This document shows positions 27,008 to 36,199 of a stretch of DNA of 50,548 bases, in pieces. The position numbers and the translations under genes were made by a program. The notes below the pieces were generated by a model. The model had not been told where the DNA came from and ran no database searches. It was given only the letters and a program-made list of their open reading frames with translations. Location of the stretch: NCBI GenBank assembly GCA_018065615.1, contig JAGHSY010000046.1, positions 1 through 50,548 of the forward strand. The letters are read 5' to 3'. Each line of letters begins with the position of its first letter. Positions within the stretch are counted from its first letter, which is position 1. This DNA comes from Candidatus Colenecus caballi. Lineage in GTDB: Bacteria > Bacteroidota > Bacteroidia > Bacteroidales > Bacteroidaceae.

Positions 27008-27807
27008 TGGATATCCGCGCCATATTTCTTGACATTGACGGAACTCTTGTCAGTTTCAATACCCACCGCATACCTGAATCGGCCGTTTCCGCTTTGGCCG
27101 AGGCACGGAAAAAAGGAATAAAGGTCTTTATTGCAACCGGCCGTCCGACAATAATCATTGACAACATAGGACAGTTGCAAAGCGCCGGACTGATTGACGG
27201 ATACATTACAATGAACGGCGCATACTGCTACCGGGGCGACAGAACTGTTTCCAGCACTGCAATACCGCCGCATTGTGTCAGTTCCGTATGGAAATGGTGT
27301 GTGGACCACGGGCGTACCTGCATTGCCATACGTGAGCACGACCTGTGTATAAGCCGTGATTCGGACCAGCTTCAGGAAATATTCTACAAGCAGCTCAAAT
27401 GCACCACGCCAATGCCTGAGCTGAAACCGGGACAGGACATCAACAGCCGGCCCATCTTCCAACTGACAGCATTCTTCACTCCCGATGAGGAGCAGAGCAG
27501 CGAGCTGGCATCGGCCTTGAACGGATGCAGCACAGGCCGATGGCACAACTCCTTCACAGACATAACAGCGGCCGGCTGCACCAAAAGTACGGGCATTGAT
27601 GCCTTTGCAACCGCATTCGGATTCAGCCTTGGGCAGACAATGGCTTTCGGTGACGGCGGCAATGACATTCCAATGCTGAAACATGCAGGAACAGGAATTG
27701 CCATGGGCGGAGCATCGGACATTGTCAAGGCCGCATCGGACTATATCACCGATGACGTTGACAATGACGGAATCAGAAACGCGCTGGTCCATTTCGGAAT
27801 AATCTGA
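27007..27807 (+). CDS. HAD-superfamily phosphatase, Cof type
   Basis: A 266-residue HAD hydrolase. Motif I is FLDIDGTLV (Asp nucleophile at residue 9 and acid at 11), motif II is ATGRP, and motif III/IV is MAFGDGGNDIPML. The cap inserted between motif II and the C-terminal core is of the Cof (C2) type. Such enzymes dephosphorylate sugar phosphates or nucleotides; substrate unknown. The start A is shared with the stop of the RNase gene, so the two are translationally coupled. Confidence 0.88.
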   Translation: MDIRAIFLDIDGTLVSFNTHRIPESAVSALAEARKKGIKVFIATGRPTIIIDNIGQLQSAGLIDGYITMNGAYCYRGDRTVSSTAIPPHCVSSVWKWCVDHGRTCIAIREHDLCISRDSDQLQEIFYKQLKCTTPMPELKPGQDINSRPIFQLTAFFTPDEEQSSELASALNGCSTGRWHNSFTDITAAGCTKSTGIDAFATAFGFSLGQTMAFGDGGNDIPMLKHAGTGIAMGGASDIVKAASDYITDDVDNDGIRNALVHFGII

Positions 27808-27868
27808 GTTTTTCATTAACACATTCTGCACATCTGCGTCATTATAACAGAAACGGTTCAAAACGTAT

Positions 27869-28348
27869 ATGACACCAGAATCCCTCACAGAAACATACAA
27901 GTCACTGAGTGACGGTCTGTACAGGGTGGCGTACTATATTCTTGAATCGCAGTCCGATGCGCAGGATGCCGTGCAGGACCTTTTCATCAAACTGTGGAAC
28001 ACCAGAGAGCAGCTGGACACGGTACTGAATCTGAAGGCCTACTGTACAACGCTAATGAAGAACCTCTGCATAGACCGTCTGAGACGCGAATCAAAGGTCC
28101 AAAGCACCGAACTGACATTTGACATGGCCGAAACGCGTCAGATTGAGGACGATTACATGACAAAGGAAAAGCTGAGACGTGTCATGACGGCCATTGGAAA
28201 ACTGCCTGCCCGCCAGCGTGACGTGATGAGGATGTACGTGTTTGAGGAAAAGTCTTATGACGAGATAGCAAAGATAACCGGAATGTCCAACCTGACTTTG
28301 AGGGTACTGCTGAGCAATGCCCGCAAGTCATTAAGGAATGAGATATGA
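27869..28348 (+). CDS. ECF-type RNA polymerase sigma factor
   Basis: A 159-residue ECF sigma factor. Region 2 includes AQDAVQDLFIKLWN, and region 4 includes LPARQRDVMRMYVFEEKSYDEIAKITGMSNLTLRVLLSNARKSL. It is first of three genes overlapping by ATGA, the next encoding a one-pass membrane protein, the usual arrangement for sigma/anti-sigma pairs. It differs from the ECF factor at 11500-12093, which has no such partner. Confidence 0.9.
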   Translation: MTPESLTETYKSLSDGLYRVAYYILESQSDAQDAVQDLFIKLWNTREQLDTVLNLKAYCTTLMKNLCIDRLRRESKVQSTELTFDMAETRQIEDDYMTKEKLRRVMTAIGKLPARQRDVMRMYVFEEKSYDEIAKITGMSNLTLRVLLSNARKSLRNEI

Positions 28349-28740
28349 AACGATTTGAAGACTTTGAAAAACTGAGTGCCGCCGATCTGGAACGGATTGC
28401 GGAAGATGAAAGCATCATGGTTCCCGCCGGGCTGGGACATGACATTGAATGCACGGCACGCACGCTTCAGGTTCTGGCCGGACAGGAGGAGCCTGTCAGC
28501 AGACATGCCCAGAACAGGCGCATGTCGGTCTTTTCATATGGCGCAGCGGCGGCGGCAGCCATTGCTGTGCTTCTGACACTGTCTCTTCATGAGCCCAAGG
28601 ACACGTTTGACGACCCCATGCTTGCGTACGCACAGCTGGAGCAGACATTCGGTTTTATTTCTGAGAAAATGAACGCCGGCTTTGACATAGCTCAGACAGC
28701 CGATCCGGCAATTGAAAAAACGATAAACGCATTGAAATGA
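28345..28740 (+). CDS. Single-pass membrane protein, probable anti-sigma factor
   Basis: A 131-residue protein starting within the ATGA overlap with the ECF gene. Residues 1-50 are acidic and cytoplasmic-looking, a membrane segment follows at about 58-77 (AAAAAAIAVLLTLSL), and about 50 residues lie outside. There is no zinc-binding HxxxCxxC, so if it is an anti-sigma factor it is not a ZAS type. The role rests on position and topology only. It overlaps the DUF4252 gene by four bases. Confidence 0.65.
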   Translation: MKRFEDFEKLSAADLERIAEDESIMVPAGLGHDIECTARTLQVLAGQEEPVSRHAQNRRMSVFSYGAAAAAAIAVLLTLSLHEPKDTFDDPMLAYAQLEQTFGFISEKMNAGFDIAQTADPAIEKTINALK

Positions 28741-29234
28741 AAAGAATAGCAGCCATTCTGGCAACATTGGTCATGTTTGCCAACGCGGCCTTAGCACAGG
28801 ACAGCAGGGCCATTTACAACAAGTATTCGGACAATGACGATGTCAGTGCAGTGTATATCTCGTCATCCATGTTCAAGCTCATAGGCAAACTGCCAAGCAT
28901 GGAATTCGGCAGCAGCGAAATGAATCTGGCACCGCTCATAAAGACCCTGGACTGCATGTATGTCATAGACTGTGACGACTCCGGTACTATCAGGAACATA
29001 AAGGAGGACCTGAGCAAGTACATGAAGAAGAACAAGTTCGAAATGCTCATGGAAGTCAAGGACAACGGTGAGGTGGTAAGAATCTACACATCAGGCGATG
29101 ACAGCACCGTGACCCATTTCATTCTGACTGCAGCCGAAGACGATGACCAGTACACCCTGATCTGTCTTGACGGCACCATGAACCGTGAAGAGCTTGAAAA
29201 GTTCATTGCCAAGGCGGCAAAGGAACTGAATTAG
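28737..29234 (+). CDS. Secreted DUF4252 protein
   Basis: A 165-residue exported protein with a signal peptide (about 1-20, ending ALAQ) and a DUF4252-type body: SSSMFKLIGKLP, KTLDCMYVIDC, then FILTAAEDDDQYTLICLDGTM. The family is common in Bacteroidota behind ECF sigma factor genes and its role is unknown. The four-base overlap with the putative anti-sigma gene indicates coupled translation. The convergent LysM gene begins its end six bases away, and I see no terminator between them. Confidence 0.82.
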   Translation: MKRIAAILATLVMFANAALAQDSRAIYNKYSDNDDVSAVYISSSMFKLIGKLPSMEFGSSEMNLAPLIKTLDCMYVIDCDDSGTIRNIKEDLSKYMKKNKFEMLMEVKDNGEVVRIYTSGDDSTVTHFILTAAEDDDQYTLICLDGTMNREELEKFIAKAAKELN

Positions 29235-29240
29235 AAGATA

Positions 29241-30149
29241 TCATCTCAACAGCAGGACCATTCCCACTGTCAGAGGCCTGTCTTCACCCAGCCTGTTGCG
29301 TCTTGAAAGCGCCCCCAACTTTATGCCATACTGTTGGGAGATTGACCAGAGAGTGTCACCCGGCCTGACTGTATAAGTTCTGTTTTCCCTGTCGGCACGC
29401 GCTTTCTTGCGTTCCAGAAATATGTTCGAACCGGCTGGCGGAACGTATTTGCGGCTGACCTCATTGAAACGGCGCAGCAGACTGATACTGATCTGATATT
29501 CACGCGCAATGTCCTTAAGCGTTTCACCGTCACGCAGTTTCACGCAGTTCAGGTCATTGACCAGCAAAGGCTGATGCGGCAGCTGGCCCTGTTTCAGACG
29601 ACGGCCGTTGCCCGTATCATAGCTGTCCAGTCCGTATCGTTCTATTATTTCAATAAGTTTAGTGGCATAAGTCGGACTGGTGGCATAGCCGGCAGCCTTA
29701 AGACCTTTGGCCCACCCCTTGTAGTCCGTGGACTTGAGCGAAAACAGCGATTTGTATCTTGACCCGTTCAGCAGGAACTGTGAATGGTCGCGGAATGATT
29801 CATCGGCACTCTTGTAGCACCTGAAACATTCGCCTTTGGCATCATCGTCATGATACATTTTCCCGCCAGTCCAGTCACTGTGGCATTTTATTCCGAAATG
29901 GTTGTTGCATCGGGTTGCCAGAGTGCTGCGGCCCGCATCGGACTCAAGAAGGCCCTGCGCAAGTGTTATGCTGGCAGGTATCCCATACTTTTTCATCTGG
30001 TCCACCGCCATATCACTGTACTTGGCAATGTATGAGGAATATGCATCGGACCCGGCCGCCGGCTGCCCCGTCACCGTCTTTTGGACAGAGCACGACACCA
30101 GCGCCAGCATGATAAAAACGGCTGTTGCAAACCTATGTTTCATATTCAT
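29241..30149 (-). CDS. Glucosaminidase with two LysM domains, lipoprotein
   Basis: About 302 residues from ATG 30149 (an upstream open extension lacks a signal and overlaps cdd). The signal peptide ends LALVSC, a lipobox. A GH73/FlgJ-like N-acetylglucosaminidase domain follows (about 40-185), with the catalytic Glu in LAQGLLESDAG and NNHFGIKCH. Two LysM peptidoglycan-binding domains close the protein: a divergent one (VKLRDGETLKDIAREY) and a clear one (YTVRPGDTLWSISQQYG). It likely trims peptidoglycan during growth or division. It is divergent from cdd. Confidence 0.9.
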   Translation of the reverse strand: MNMKHRFATAVFIMLALVSCSVQKTVTGQPAAGSDAYSSYIAKYSDMAVDQMKKYGIPASITLAQGLLESDAGRSTLATRCNNHFGIKCHSDWTGGKMYHDDDAKGECFRCYKSADESFRDHSQFLLNGSRYKSLFSLKSTDYKGWAKGLKAAGYATSPTYATKLIEIIERYGLDSYDTGNGRRLKQGQLPHQPLLVNDLNCVKLRDGETLKDIAREYQISISLLRRFNEVSRKYVPPAGSNIFLERKKARADRENRTYTVRPGDTLWSISQQYGIKLGALSRRNRLGEDRPLTVGMVLLLR

Positions 30150-30200
30150 ATGCGAATTTACATCAAAAAAAGTAACTTCGCAGTCTAAAACGTCACGATA

Positions 30201-30683
30201 ATGAAAAAGAACAGTCTGACAATAAATTGGAGTATATTTGAGTACGATGAACTGCAGGCTTGTGACCGGGCTCTGATTGAAGCGGCAAAGAAAGCTACAG
30301 ACGGCAGCCATTCACCATATTCCGGGTTCAGGGTAGGAGCCGCCATTCTGCTAGAGGACGGAACAGTCGTGACTGGCAGCAACCAGGAGAATGCGGCATA
30401 TCCTTCAGGTCTTTGCGCCGAACGCACAGCCCTCTTCGCTGCAGGACATTCATATCCTGACAAGGCTGTCACCGCCCTTGCCATTGCCGCCAGGAACTCA
30501 AACGGCTTTACGGCACAACCCATAACCCCATGCGGCGCGTGCCGTCAGGTCATTGCTGAAACCCAGTCCCGCGGCGGTCAGCCCATCAGATTTGTCCTTT
30601 TTGGAACAGAGGGTACAATGGTCATTGAAGGAGGTGCAGGCAATCTTCTGCCATTCTGTTTCGGAGCGGAATCAATGGAGTGA
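30201..30683 (+). CDS. cdd: Cytidine deaminase
   Basis: A 160-residue tetrameric-type zinc deaminase turning cytidine and deoxycytidine into uridine forms. Zinc ligands and catalytic Glu are in AYPSGLCAERTAL (Cys and Glu) and PCGACRQV (two Cys). N-terminal SPYSGFRVGAAIL is conserved. It stands before grpE, from which it is separated by an 81-bp gap with a promoter-like site, so it is probably a separate unit. Confidence 0.95.
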   Translation: MKKNSLTINWSIFEYDELQACDRALIEAAKKATDGSHSPYSGFRVGAAILLEDGTVVTGSNQENAAYPSGLCAERTALFAAGHSYPDKAVTALAIAARNSNGFTAQPITPCGACRQVIAETQSRGGQPIRFVLFGTEGTMVIEGGAGNLLPFCFGAESME

Positions 30684-30715
30684 GAAAATCTGCCACACTG
30701 TCACCAAGTCCGCAT

Positions 30716-30731
30716 TGGCACAATCTTTGCT
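30716..30731 (+). promoter_or_regulatory. Sigma-54-like (-24/-12) promoter before grpE-dnaJ
   Basis: TGGCACAATCTTTGCT matches the sigma-54 consensus TGGCACG-N4-TTGCW at every conserved position except the seventh (A for G). The spacing between GG and GC is right. It predicts a transcript start near 30742, about 20 nt before the first grpE ATG. A rival reading is the -7 box AATCTTTG (one mismatch), which has no TTTG at the proper distance. Confidence 0.5.
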
Positions 30732-30764
30732 GCTTTTAGTGCGAACTTAATTCTTTAGAGAAAA

Positions 30765-31331
30765 ATGAAGAAAGGAAACAAGCATAATATGTCAGAAAAA
30801 ATCCAAAAAGAAGAACAGGTCGAAGAGAAAGTTGAAGAGCAGAAGGAAGAAACTCAAAAGCAGGAGGAGGAAACCGTTGAGTCAAAGCTTGCAAAGACAG
30901 AAGAACTGGTAGCCGAACTTCAGGACCGCCTGCTCCGCCAGATGGCTGAATTCGACAACTACCGCAAGCGTACCGTAAAGGAGAAGGGTGACCTCATCAG
31001 GACTGCCGGAGCCGATGTAGTGACCGACATCCTGCCTGTCATTGATGATCTTGAGAGAGCCATTGCCAATTCAGAGAAGTCCGATGACTACAATGCGCTG
31101 AAGGAAGGGCTCGGACTCATATACAACAAGCTGATGCATGCTTTGGAACAGAAGGGACTGGAAAAGATTTCCCCCAAGAACGAGCCTTTCAACACTGATC
31201 TTCACGAAGCCATTGCCACATTGCCGGCCACTGAAGACACGCCTTCAGGCACTGTCATCGACTGTGCCATTGACGGCTACAGAATGAATGAGAAAGTACT
31301 GCGCTACGCAAAGGTAGCAGTTGCACAATAA
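30765..31331 (+). CDS. grpE: Nucleotide exchange factor GrpE
   Basis: A DnaK co-chaperone of 180-188 residues. A very acidic, Glu/Lys/Gln-rich N-terminal third predicts coiled coil; the core has RQMAEFDNYRKRT and the C-terminal beta domain has the PFNTDLHEAIA and VAQ ending typical of GrpE. Two starts are possible, ATG 30765 and ATG 30789 (MSEKIQ); the second follows AAAGGAAA. dnaJ begins nine bases later, so the two are co-transcribed. dnaK is not in the window. Confidence 0.95.
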   Translation: MKKGNKHNMSEKIQKEEQVEEKVEEQKEETQKQEEETVESKLAKTEELVAELQDRLLRQMAEFDNYRKRTVKEKGDLIRTAGADVVTDILPVIDDLERAIANSEKSDDYNALKEGLGLIYNKLMHALEQKGLEKISPKNEPFNTDLHEAIATLPATEDTPSGTVIDCAIDGYRMNEKVLRYAKVAVAQ

Positions 31332-31340
31332 ACCTTACAC

Positions 31341-32513
31341 ATGGCAAAGAGAGACTACTACGAAGTGCTTGAGGTCCCCAAGACCGCAACCGCTGACGAG
31401 ATAAAGAAGGCCTACAAGAAAAAGGCCATACAATACCACCCGGACCGCAATCCCGGTGATGCCACCGCAGAAGAGAAGTTCAAGGAGGCCGCCGAGGCAT
31501 ACGGTGTCCTGAGCGATCCCGACAAGCGCGCCCGTTATGACCAGTTCGGTTTTGACGGCCTGAACGGAGCTTCCGGCTTTGGCGGAGGCGGATTCGGCGG
31601 CGGACAGGGCATGTCCATGGATGACATTTTCTCAATGTTCGGTGACATTTTCGGAGGTGGAGGCGGATTCAGCGGATTTGGAGGATTCGGCGGATCACGC
31701 AGCCGTCAGCGCGGAGAACGCAAGTCTCAGGGATCGGACATCAGAATAAAGGTGTCCCTGACTCTTGAAGAGATAAACAGTGGTGTCACAAAGAAGTTCA
31801 AGCTCAAGAAACTTGTCCCCTGCCAGCATTGCCACGGCACCGGAGCCCAAGGCGGTTCAGGAATGGAGACCTGCCCCGACTGTCATGGATCAGGCACGAT
31901 TCTGCGCACGCAGCAGAGTTTCTTCGGAATGGTCCAGACACAGGCTGTATGCCCGCGGTGCGGAGGTGAAGGCAAGATTATCAAGGACCGCTGTCCGCAT
32001 TGCAGCGGTGACGGCGTTGTCTATGGCGAAGAGATTGTTGAGGTGACTATTCCGGCCGGTGTCGCTGAAGGCATGCAGCTTTCAGTTGACGGCAAGGGCA
32101 ATGCCGGAAAGCACAACGGATACAACGGCAACCTGCTCATTCAGATTGAGGAGCAGCCGCACAAGGACCTTATCAGAGACGAAAACGACCTTGTCTATAA
32201 CCTTCTTCTGTCCGTACCGCAGGCAGCGCTTGGAGGTGCTGTCGAAGTTCCCACACTGGACGGTGCCGTCAAGATGAAGATAGACCCCGGCACACAGCCC
32301 GGCAAGATGTTGCGCCTGCGCGGAAAAGGACTGCCGGAACTGCACAGCAGCCGTCGCGGCGACATGATTGTCAACGTCAGCGTCTACATTCCCGAAACCA
32401 TGTCAAAGGATGAGAGACAGGCCATGGAGAAGTTCCAGACATCGGACCATTTCCAGCCCACGCTGTCAGTCAAAGAAAAGATTTTCAGAAAATTCAAGAG
32501 CTATTTTGACTGA
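31341..32513 (+). CDS. dnaJ: Chaperone protein DnaJ
   Basis: A 390-residue full-length type I Hsp40. The J domain (1-70) carries HPD in [10 protein letters not shown]; a Gly/Phe-rich region (about 75-125) follows; then four zinc-binding repeats [24 protein letters not shown] and CPHCSGDG; then the substrate-binding C-terminal domain. It stimulates DnaK ATPase and binds unfolded proteins. It is downstream of grpE in one operon, and folC follows by six bases. Confidence 0.97.
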   Translation: MAKRDYYEVLEVPKTATADEIKKAYKKKAIQYHPDRNPGDATAEEKFKEAAEAYGVLSDPDKRARYDQFGFDGLNGASGFGGGGFGGGQGMSMDDIFSMFGDIFGGGGGFSGFGGFGGSRSRQRGERKSQGSDIRIKVSLTLEEINSGVTKKFKLKKLVPCQHCHGTGAQGGSGMETCPDCHGSGTILRTQQSFFGMVQTQAVCPRCGGEGKIIKDRCPHCSGDGVVYGEEIVEVTIPAGVAEGMQLSVDGKGNAGKHNGYNGNLLIQIEEQPHKDLIRDENDLVYNLLLSVPQAALGGAVEVPTLDGAVKMKIDPGTQPGKMLRLRGKGLPELHSSRRGDMIVNVSVYIPETMSKDERQAMEKFQTSDHFQPTLSVKEKIFRKFKSYFD

Positions 32514-32519
32514 GCTTAA

Positions 32520-33830
32520 ATGAACTACAAGGAAGCCGTAGATTATCTTTTCACCCAGACCCCACTGTTCCAGAACGTAGGGGAAAAGGCATACAAGGAG
32601 GGACTGGACAACACGCTGGCGCTGGACAGGCGCACAGGCAGCCCGCACAGGATGTACAAGACTGTCCATATTGCCGGCACCAACGGCAAGGGAAGCGTGT
32701 CACACACTCTGGCAGCAATACTTCAGGCTGCAGGATACAAGGTCGGGCTCTACACTTCACCCCATCTGCTGGATTTCCGTGAACGGATACGGGTCAACGG
32801 ACGTCCTGTAAGTCCTGAATTTGTCATAAAGTTCATTGAAGACAACAAGGATTTCCTGGAACCGCTCCACCCCAGCTTCTTTGAAGTTGCCACCGCCATG
32901 GCCTTCAGCTGGTTTGAAAAGCAGGAGGTCGATGTGGCAGTCATTGAAACCGGACTGGGAGGACGACTTGACTGCACGAACATTATCCGGCCGGTGCTTT
33001 CCGTCATTACCAACATCGGATATGACCACATGAAATTCCTTGGAAACACGCTGCCGGAAATCGCTTCAGAAAAGGCCGGAATCATAAAGAAGGGCGTCCC
33101 CGTCATAATTGGCGAACATTGTGATGAAACCCGTCCTGTATTTCAGGACAAGGCCGGTGAAGCAGGCGCAAAAATCATTTTCGCGCAAGACAATTGTAAA
33201 ATAATTTCGCAACAGTACCTGGCGCCGGACCAGGTCATATACCAGACAGCCGGACTGCCGGATCTGAAAAGTCAGCTTGGCGGATACTGTCAGGAAAAGA
33301 ATGCGAACACCATTCTGACAGCCGTCTGTGAACTGAGGAAGCATTTCAATATTTCCGATGACAACATCCGCAGCGGTTTTATGGACGTATGCCGCACGAC
33401 AGGGCTACGCGGCCGCTGGCAGAGAGTGGCCGCAAGACCGGAAATAATCTGCGATACCGGGCACAACAGTCACGGTATCAAATACATAGCACAACAGCTT
33501 GATGAAATTTCAAAAAAACCTGGATTCGGCAGGCTCAGGATTGTCATAGGCATGGTAAGTGACAAGGATGTCACAACTGTTCTTGAACTTCTGCCAAAAA
33601 CGGCAAGATACTATTTCACACGCGCATCAGTTGACCGGGCCATGGATCCAAACCGGTTGCAGGAACTGGCATTGAAGGCCGGACTGTACGGCAACGCATA
33701 CCGTGGCGTACCTCAGGCAGTGGCTTCGGCCAGGTCTGAAGCATCGGCAAATGACCTGATTTTCGTGGGCGGCAGCACCTTCATTGTGGCAGACCTTCTC
33801 AGAATGCCGGAATTCTTCATTCAGGGCTGA
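32520..33830 (+). CDS. folC: Bifunctional folylpolyglutamate / dihydrofolate synthase
   Basis: A 436-residue Mur-ligase-type enzyme that adds Glu to dihydropteroate or folates. The ATP-binding loop is GTNGKGSVSHTLAAIL (about 53-68); VIETGLGGRLDCTN is the second family signature, and the C-terminal ligase domain contains DTGHNSHGI. The length is usual. It begins six bases after dnaJ, so a shared transcript is likely. Confidence 0.95.
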   Translation: MNYKEAVDYLFTQTPLFQNVGEKAYKEGLDNTLALDRRTGSPHRMYKTVHIAGTNGKGSVSHTLAAILQAAGYKVGLYTSPHLLDFRERIRVNGRPVSPEFVIKFIEDNKDFLEPLHPSFFEVATAMAFSWFEKQEVDVAVIETGLGGRLDCTNIIRPVLSVITNIGYDHMKFLGNTLPEIASEKAGIIKKGVPVIIGEHCDETRPVFQDKAGEAGAKIIFAQDNCKIISQQYLAPDQVIYQTAGLPDLKSQLGGYCQEKNANTILTAVCELRKHFNISDDNIRSGFMDVCRTTGLRGRWQRVAARPEIICDTGHNSHGIKYIAQQLDEISKKPGFGRLRIVIGMVSDKDVTTVLELLPKTARYYFTRASVDRAMDPNRLQELALKAGLYGNAYRGVPQAVASARSEASANDLIFVGGSTFIVADLLRMPEFFIQG

Positions 33831-33847
33831 TTTTTTCCCTTTTTCGC

Positions 33848-33878
33848 TTGCATTCGTATGTGAATTTGGCTTAATTTG
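33848..33878 (+). promoter_or_regulatory. Probable promoter of the gal/ara operon
   Basis: TTG (33848-33850), 20 bases, then TTAATTTG (33871-33878), one mismatch to TAnnTTTG. Just after it, GTTATATTTATAATAAC (33883-33899) is an imperfect palindrome that could be an operator. The leader is about 40 nt. Confidence 0.45.
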
Positions 33879-33923
33879 CGTTGTTATATTTATAATAACC
33901 TAATTAATGCATAAACATACAAT

Positions 33924-35009
33924 ATGAGCGACTTTTTCGTAGCAGACAATCTGGCCGGACTCAAGAGAGAGGATTTCCAGTCAACCGTTCAGGGAAAGAA
34001 AACCGACCTGTTCATACTCAAAAACAGAAAAGGATCTGAAATTGCAGTCACCAACTACGCAGGCGCACTGCTTGCCATCATGATGCCTGACAGAAACGGC
34101 AGGATGGAAAGCGTTGTCTGGGGGCATGACAGCATTGAGCATGTGATCAACAGTGCGGAAACATACCTGAGCGTTCTCATCGGACGTTACGGCAACCGCA
34201 TAGCAGCCGGCAAGTTCACACTTGACGGAAAGCAGTACAGTCTTGCCATCAACAACGACCCCAACAGCCTTCACGGCGGTCCCACAGGTTTCCATGCACG
34301 CGTATTTGATGCAGAACAGACCGATGCCCAGACACTTCACCTGCACTACCTGTGCAAGGACGGAGAAGAAGGTTTCCCCGGCAATCTTGACGTAAACGTG
34401 ACATACCGTCTGACCGATGACAACGAACTGGTCATCGAATATGAGGCAACGACTGACAGCAAGACCGTTGTCTGCCTGACCAACCACGCATATTTCACGC
34501 TGAACGGCATGAAGAAGAATCCGCTTTCAGTTCTGGACTATGACCTGACAATCAACGCAGACCACTATATTCCAATTGATGACACTGCCATTCCACTTGG
34601 CACGATTGACAAGGTTGAAGGCACGTCATTTGACTTCCGCACCCCCCACAAGGTCGGCGCACGCATAGAGGAAGGCCAGCAGACAAAGAACGGAAACGGT
34701 TATGACCACTGCTGGGTCCTGAACAAGCGCCAGCCGGGAGAACTGAGTTTCGCCGTAAAATGTGTTGACCCCGCCAGCGGCCGCAGCCTTGAATGCTACA
34801 CCACAGAACCTGGAGTTCAGTGCTACACCGGCAACTACTGCAGCGGCAGCATCTGCGCACACGGTTCAGACCTGCCAAAGCGCTGCGCAATATGCTTTGA
34901 GGCCGAACATTTCCCTGACAGCCCCAACCGCCCGTACTTCCCCAGCACCGTCCTTAATCCCGGTGAGGTTTACTCACAGACAACCATTTACCGTTTCGGA
35001 GTGGAATAA
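33924..35009 (+). CDS. galM: Cytoplasmic aldose 1-epimerase (galactose mutarotase)
   Basis: A 361-residue mutarotase without signal peptide. NRIAAGKFTLDGK is the family's core start, His residues are in SLHGGP and TNHAYFTLNG, and the catalytic Glu is in TTEPGVQCYTGNY. It equilibrates alpha and beta anomers of galactose (or arabinose), supplying the alpha form for galactokinase, encoded six bases downstream. First gene of the gal/ara operon. Two more mutarotases in the window carry export signals. Confidence 0.93.
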   Translation: MSDFFVADNLAGLKREDFQSTVQGKKTDLFILKNRKGSEIAVTNYAGALLAIMMPDRNGRMESVVWGHDSIEHVINSAETYLSVLIGRYGNRIAAGKFTLDGKQYSLAINNDPNSLHGGPTGFHARVFDAEQTDAQTLHLHYLCKDGEEGFPGNLDVNVTYRLTDDNELVIEYEATTDSKTVVCLTNHAYFTLNGMKKNPLSVLDYDLTINADHYIPIDDTAIPLGTIDKVEGTSFDFRTPHKVGARIEEGQQTKNGNGYDHCWVLNKRQPGELSFAVKCVDPASGRSLECYTTEPGVQCYTGNYCSGSICAHGSDLPKRCAICFEAEHFPDSPNRPYFPSTVLNPGEVYSQTTIYRFGVE

Positions 35010-35015
35010 CCACTT

Positions 35016-36170
35016 ATGGATACGACAATTCTAAGGAACAGGTTCCGCGAACAGTACGGCAACTCAGGTGACCTGTACTTTTCACCAGGAAGAATCAACC
35101 TGATTGGGGAGCACACCGACTACAACGGCGGTTTCGTGTTCCCCGGCGCAGTTGACAAGGGCATCACCCTTGAAATCAGCGTCAACGGTTCACGGCTGGT
35201 GCGTCTGCTTGCCATTGACCAGTCCGATGCGCCATATCTGGAATTCAGCCTTGACGATCAGGAAAAGCCTGACCTTCATTGGGCCTGCTATATTTTCGGA
35301 GTATGCAAGGAACTGGAAAAGCGGGGCGTATGCCTGACCGGATTCAATGCAGCATTCACAGGTGATGTCCCGCTTGGTGCAGGCATGTCCTCATCGGCCG
35401 CATTGGAAAGCGTATTCGCATTCGCTCTGAATGACAAGTTCGCAGGCGGCAGCGTTGACAGGTTCGAACTGGCAAAGATCGGCCAGGCTACCGAGCACAA
35501 CTACTGCGGCGTAAAATGCGGAATAATGGACCAGTTCGCATCGGTATTCGGAAAAGAAGGGAACCTTATACGTCTGGACTGCCGTTCGCTTGAATACGAA
35601 TATTTCCCGTTTGATCCGAAAGGATACAGGCTGGTTCTCATAAACTCATGTGTCAGCCATTCGCTTGGCGGCGAATACAATGAACGCAGGGAAAGCTGTG
35701 AAAAGGCTGTTGCCCTCATGGCAAAGCGCTGGAAAGGCGTTGAAACGCTGCGTGATGCCAGTCACGACATGCTTGATGCCGTAAAATCAGAACTGGACAA
35801 TGAAGACTGGCTTCGTGCAAAATACATTCTTGATGAGAAGGAACGCGTTCTTGCCGTCTGCGATGCTCTGAACGCTGGAGACTATGATACTGTAGGCAAG
35901 AAGATGTATGAAACGCACTGGGGGCTGAGCCGCGAATACACTGTCAGTTGTCCTGAACTGGATTTTCTGGTCGAAACCGCGCAGGAGTGCGGAGTCACAG
36001 GCAGCCGCATCATGGGCGGAGGCTTTGGCGGATGCACCATCAACCTTGTACGTGAAACCCTTTGCGACAAATTCATTTCCAAAGCCACACGTGAATACTC
36101 AAAGAGATTCGGAGTAATTCCAAAAGTTTACCATGTGGTTATAGGGGACGGTTCCCGTAAACTGAAATAA
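35016..36170 (+). CDS. galK: Galactokinase
   Basis: A 384-residue GHMP kinase phosphorylating galactose to galactose-1-phosphate. The galactose-binding signature SPGRINLIGEHTDYNGG begins at about residue 25. The ATP loop is PLGAGMSSSAALE, and the third motif is MGGGFGGCTINLV. It lies between two mutarotase genes. galT and galE are not in this window, so the further Leloir steps must be encoded elsewhere. Confidence 0.96.
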   Translation: MDTTILRNRFREQYGNSGDLYFSPGRINLIGEHTDYNGGFVFPGAVDKGITLEISVNGSRLVRLLAIDQSDAPYLEFSLDDQEKPDLHWACYIFGVCKELEKRGVCLTGFNAAFTGDVPLGAGMSSSAALESVFAFALNDKFAGGSVDRFELAKIGQATEHNYCGVKCGIMDQFASVFGKEGNLIRLDCRSLEYEYFPFDPKGYRLVLINSCVSHSLGGEYNERRESCEKAVALMAKRWKGVETLRDASHDMLDAVKSELDNEDWLRAKYILDEKERVLAVCDALNAGDYDTVGKKMYETHWGLSREYTVSCPELDFLVETAQECGVTGSRIMGGGFGGCTINLVRETLCDKFISKATREYSKRFGVIPKVYHVVIGDGSRKLK

Positions 36171-36199
36171 TTTTTCAATCAACTAATAACTAACAAATT

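Noticed and set aside
26944-27900. A 318-codon minus-strand frame over the HAD gene
   Set aside because: The opposite strand carries all HAD motifs and coupled start; the Cys/Ser-rich frame has no signal or domain.
30171-30190. TAACTTCG as -7 box for cdd
   Set aside because: One mismatch and no upstream box at 19-21 bases; not enough support.
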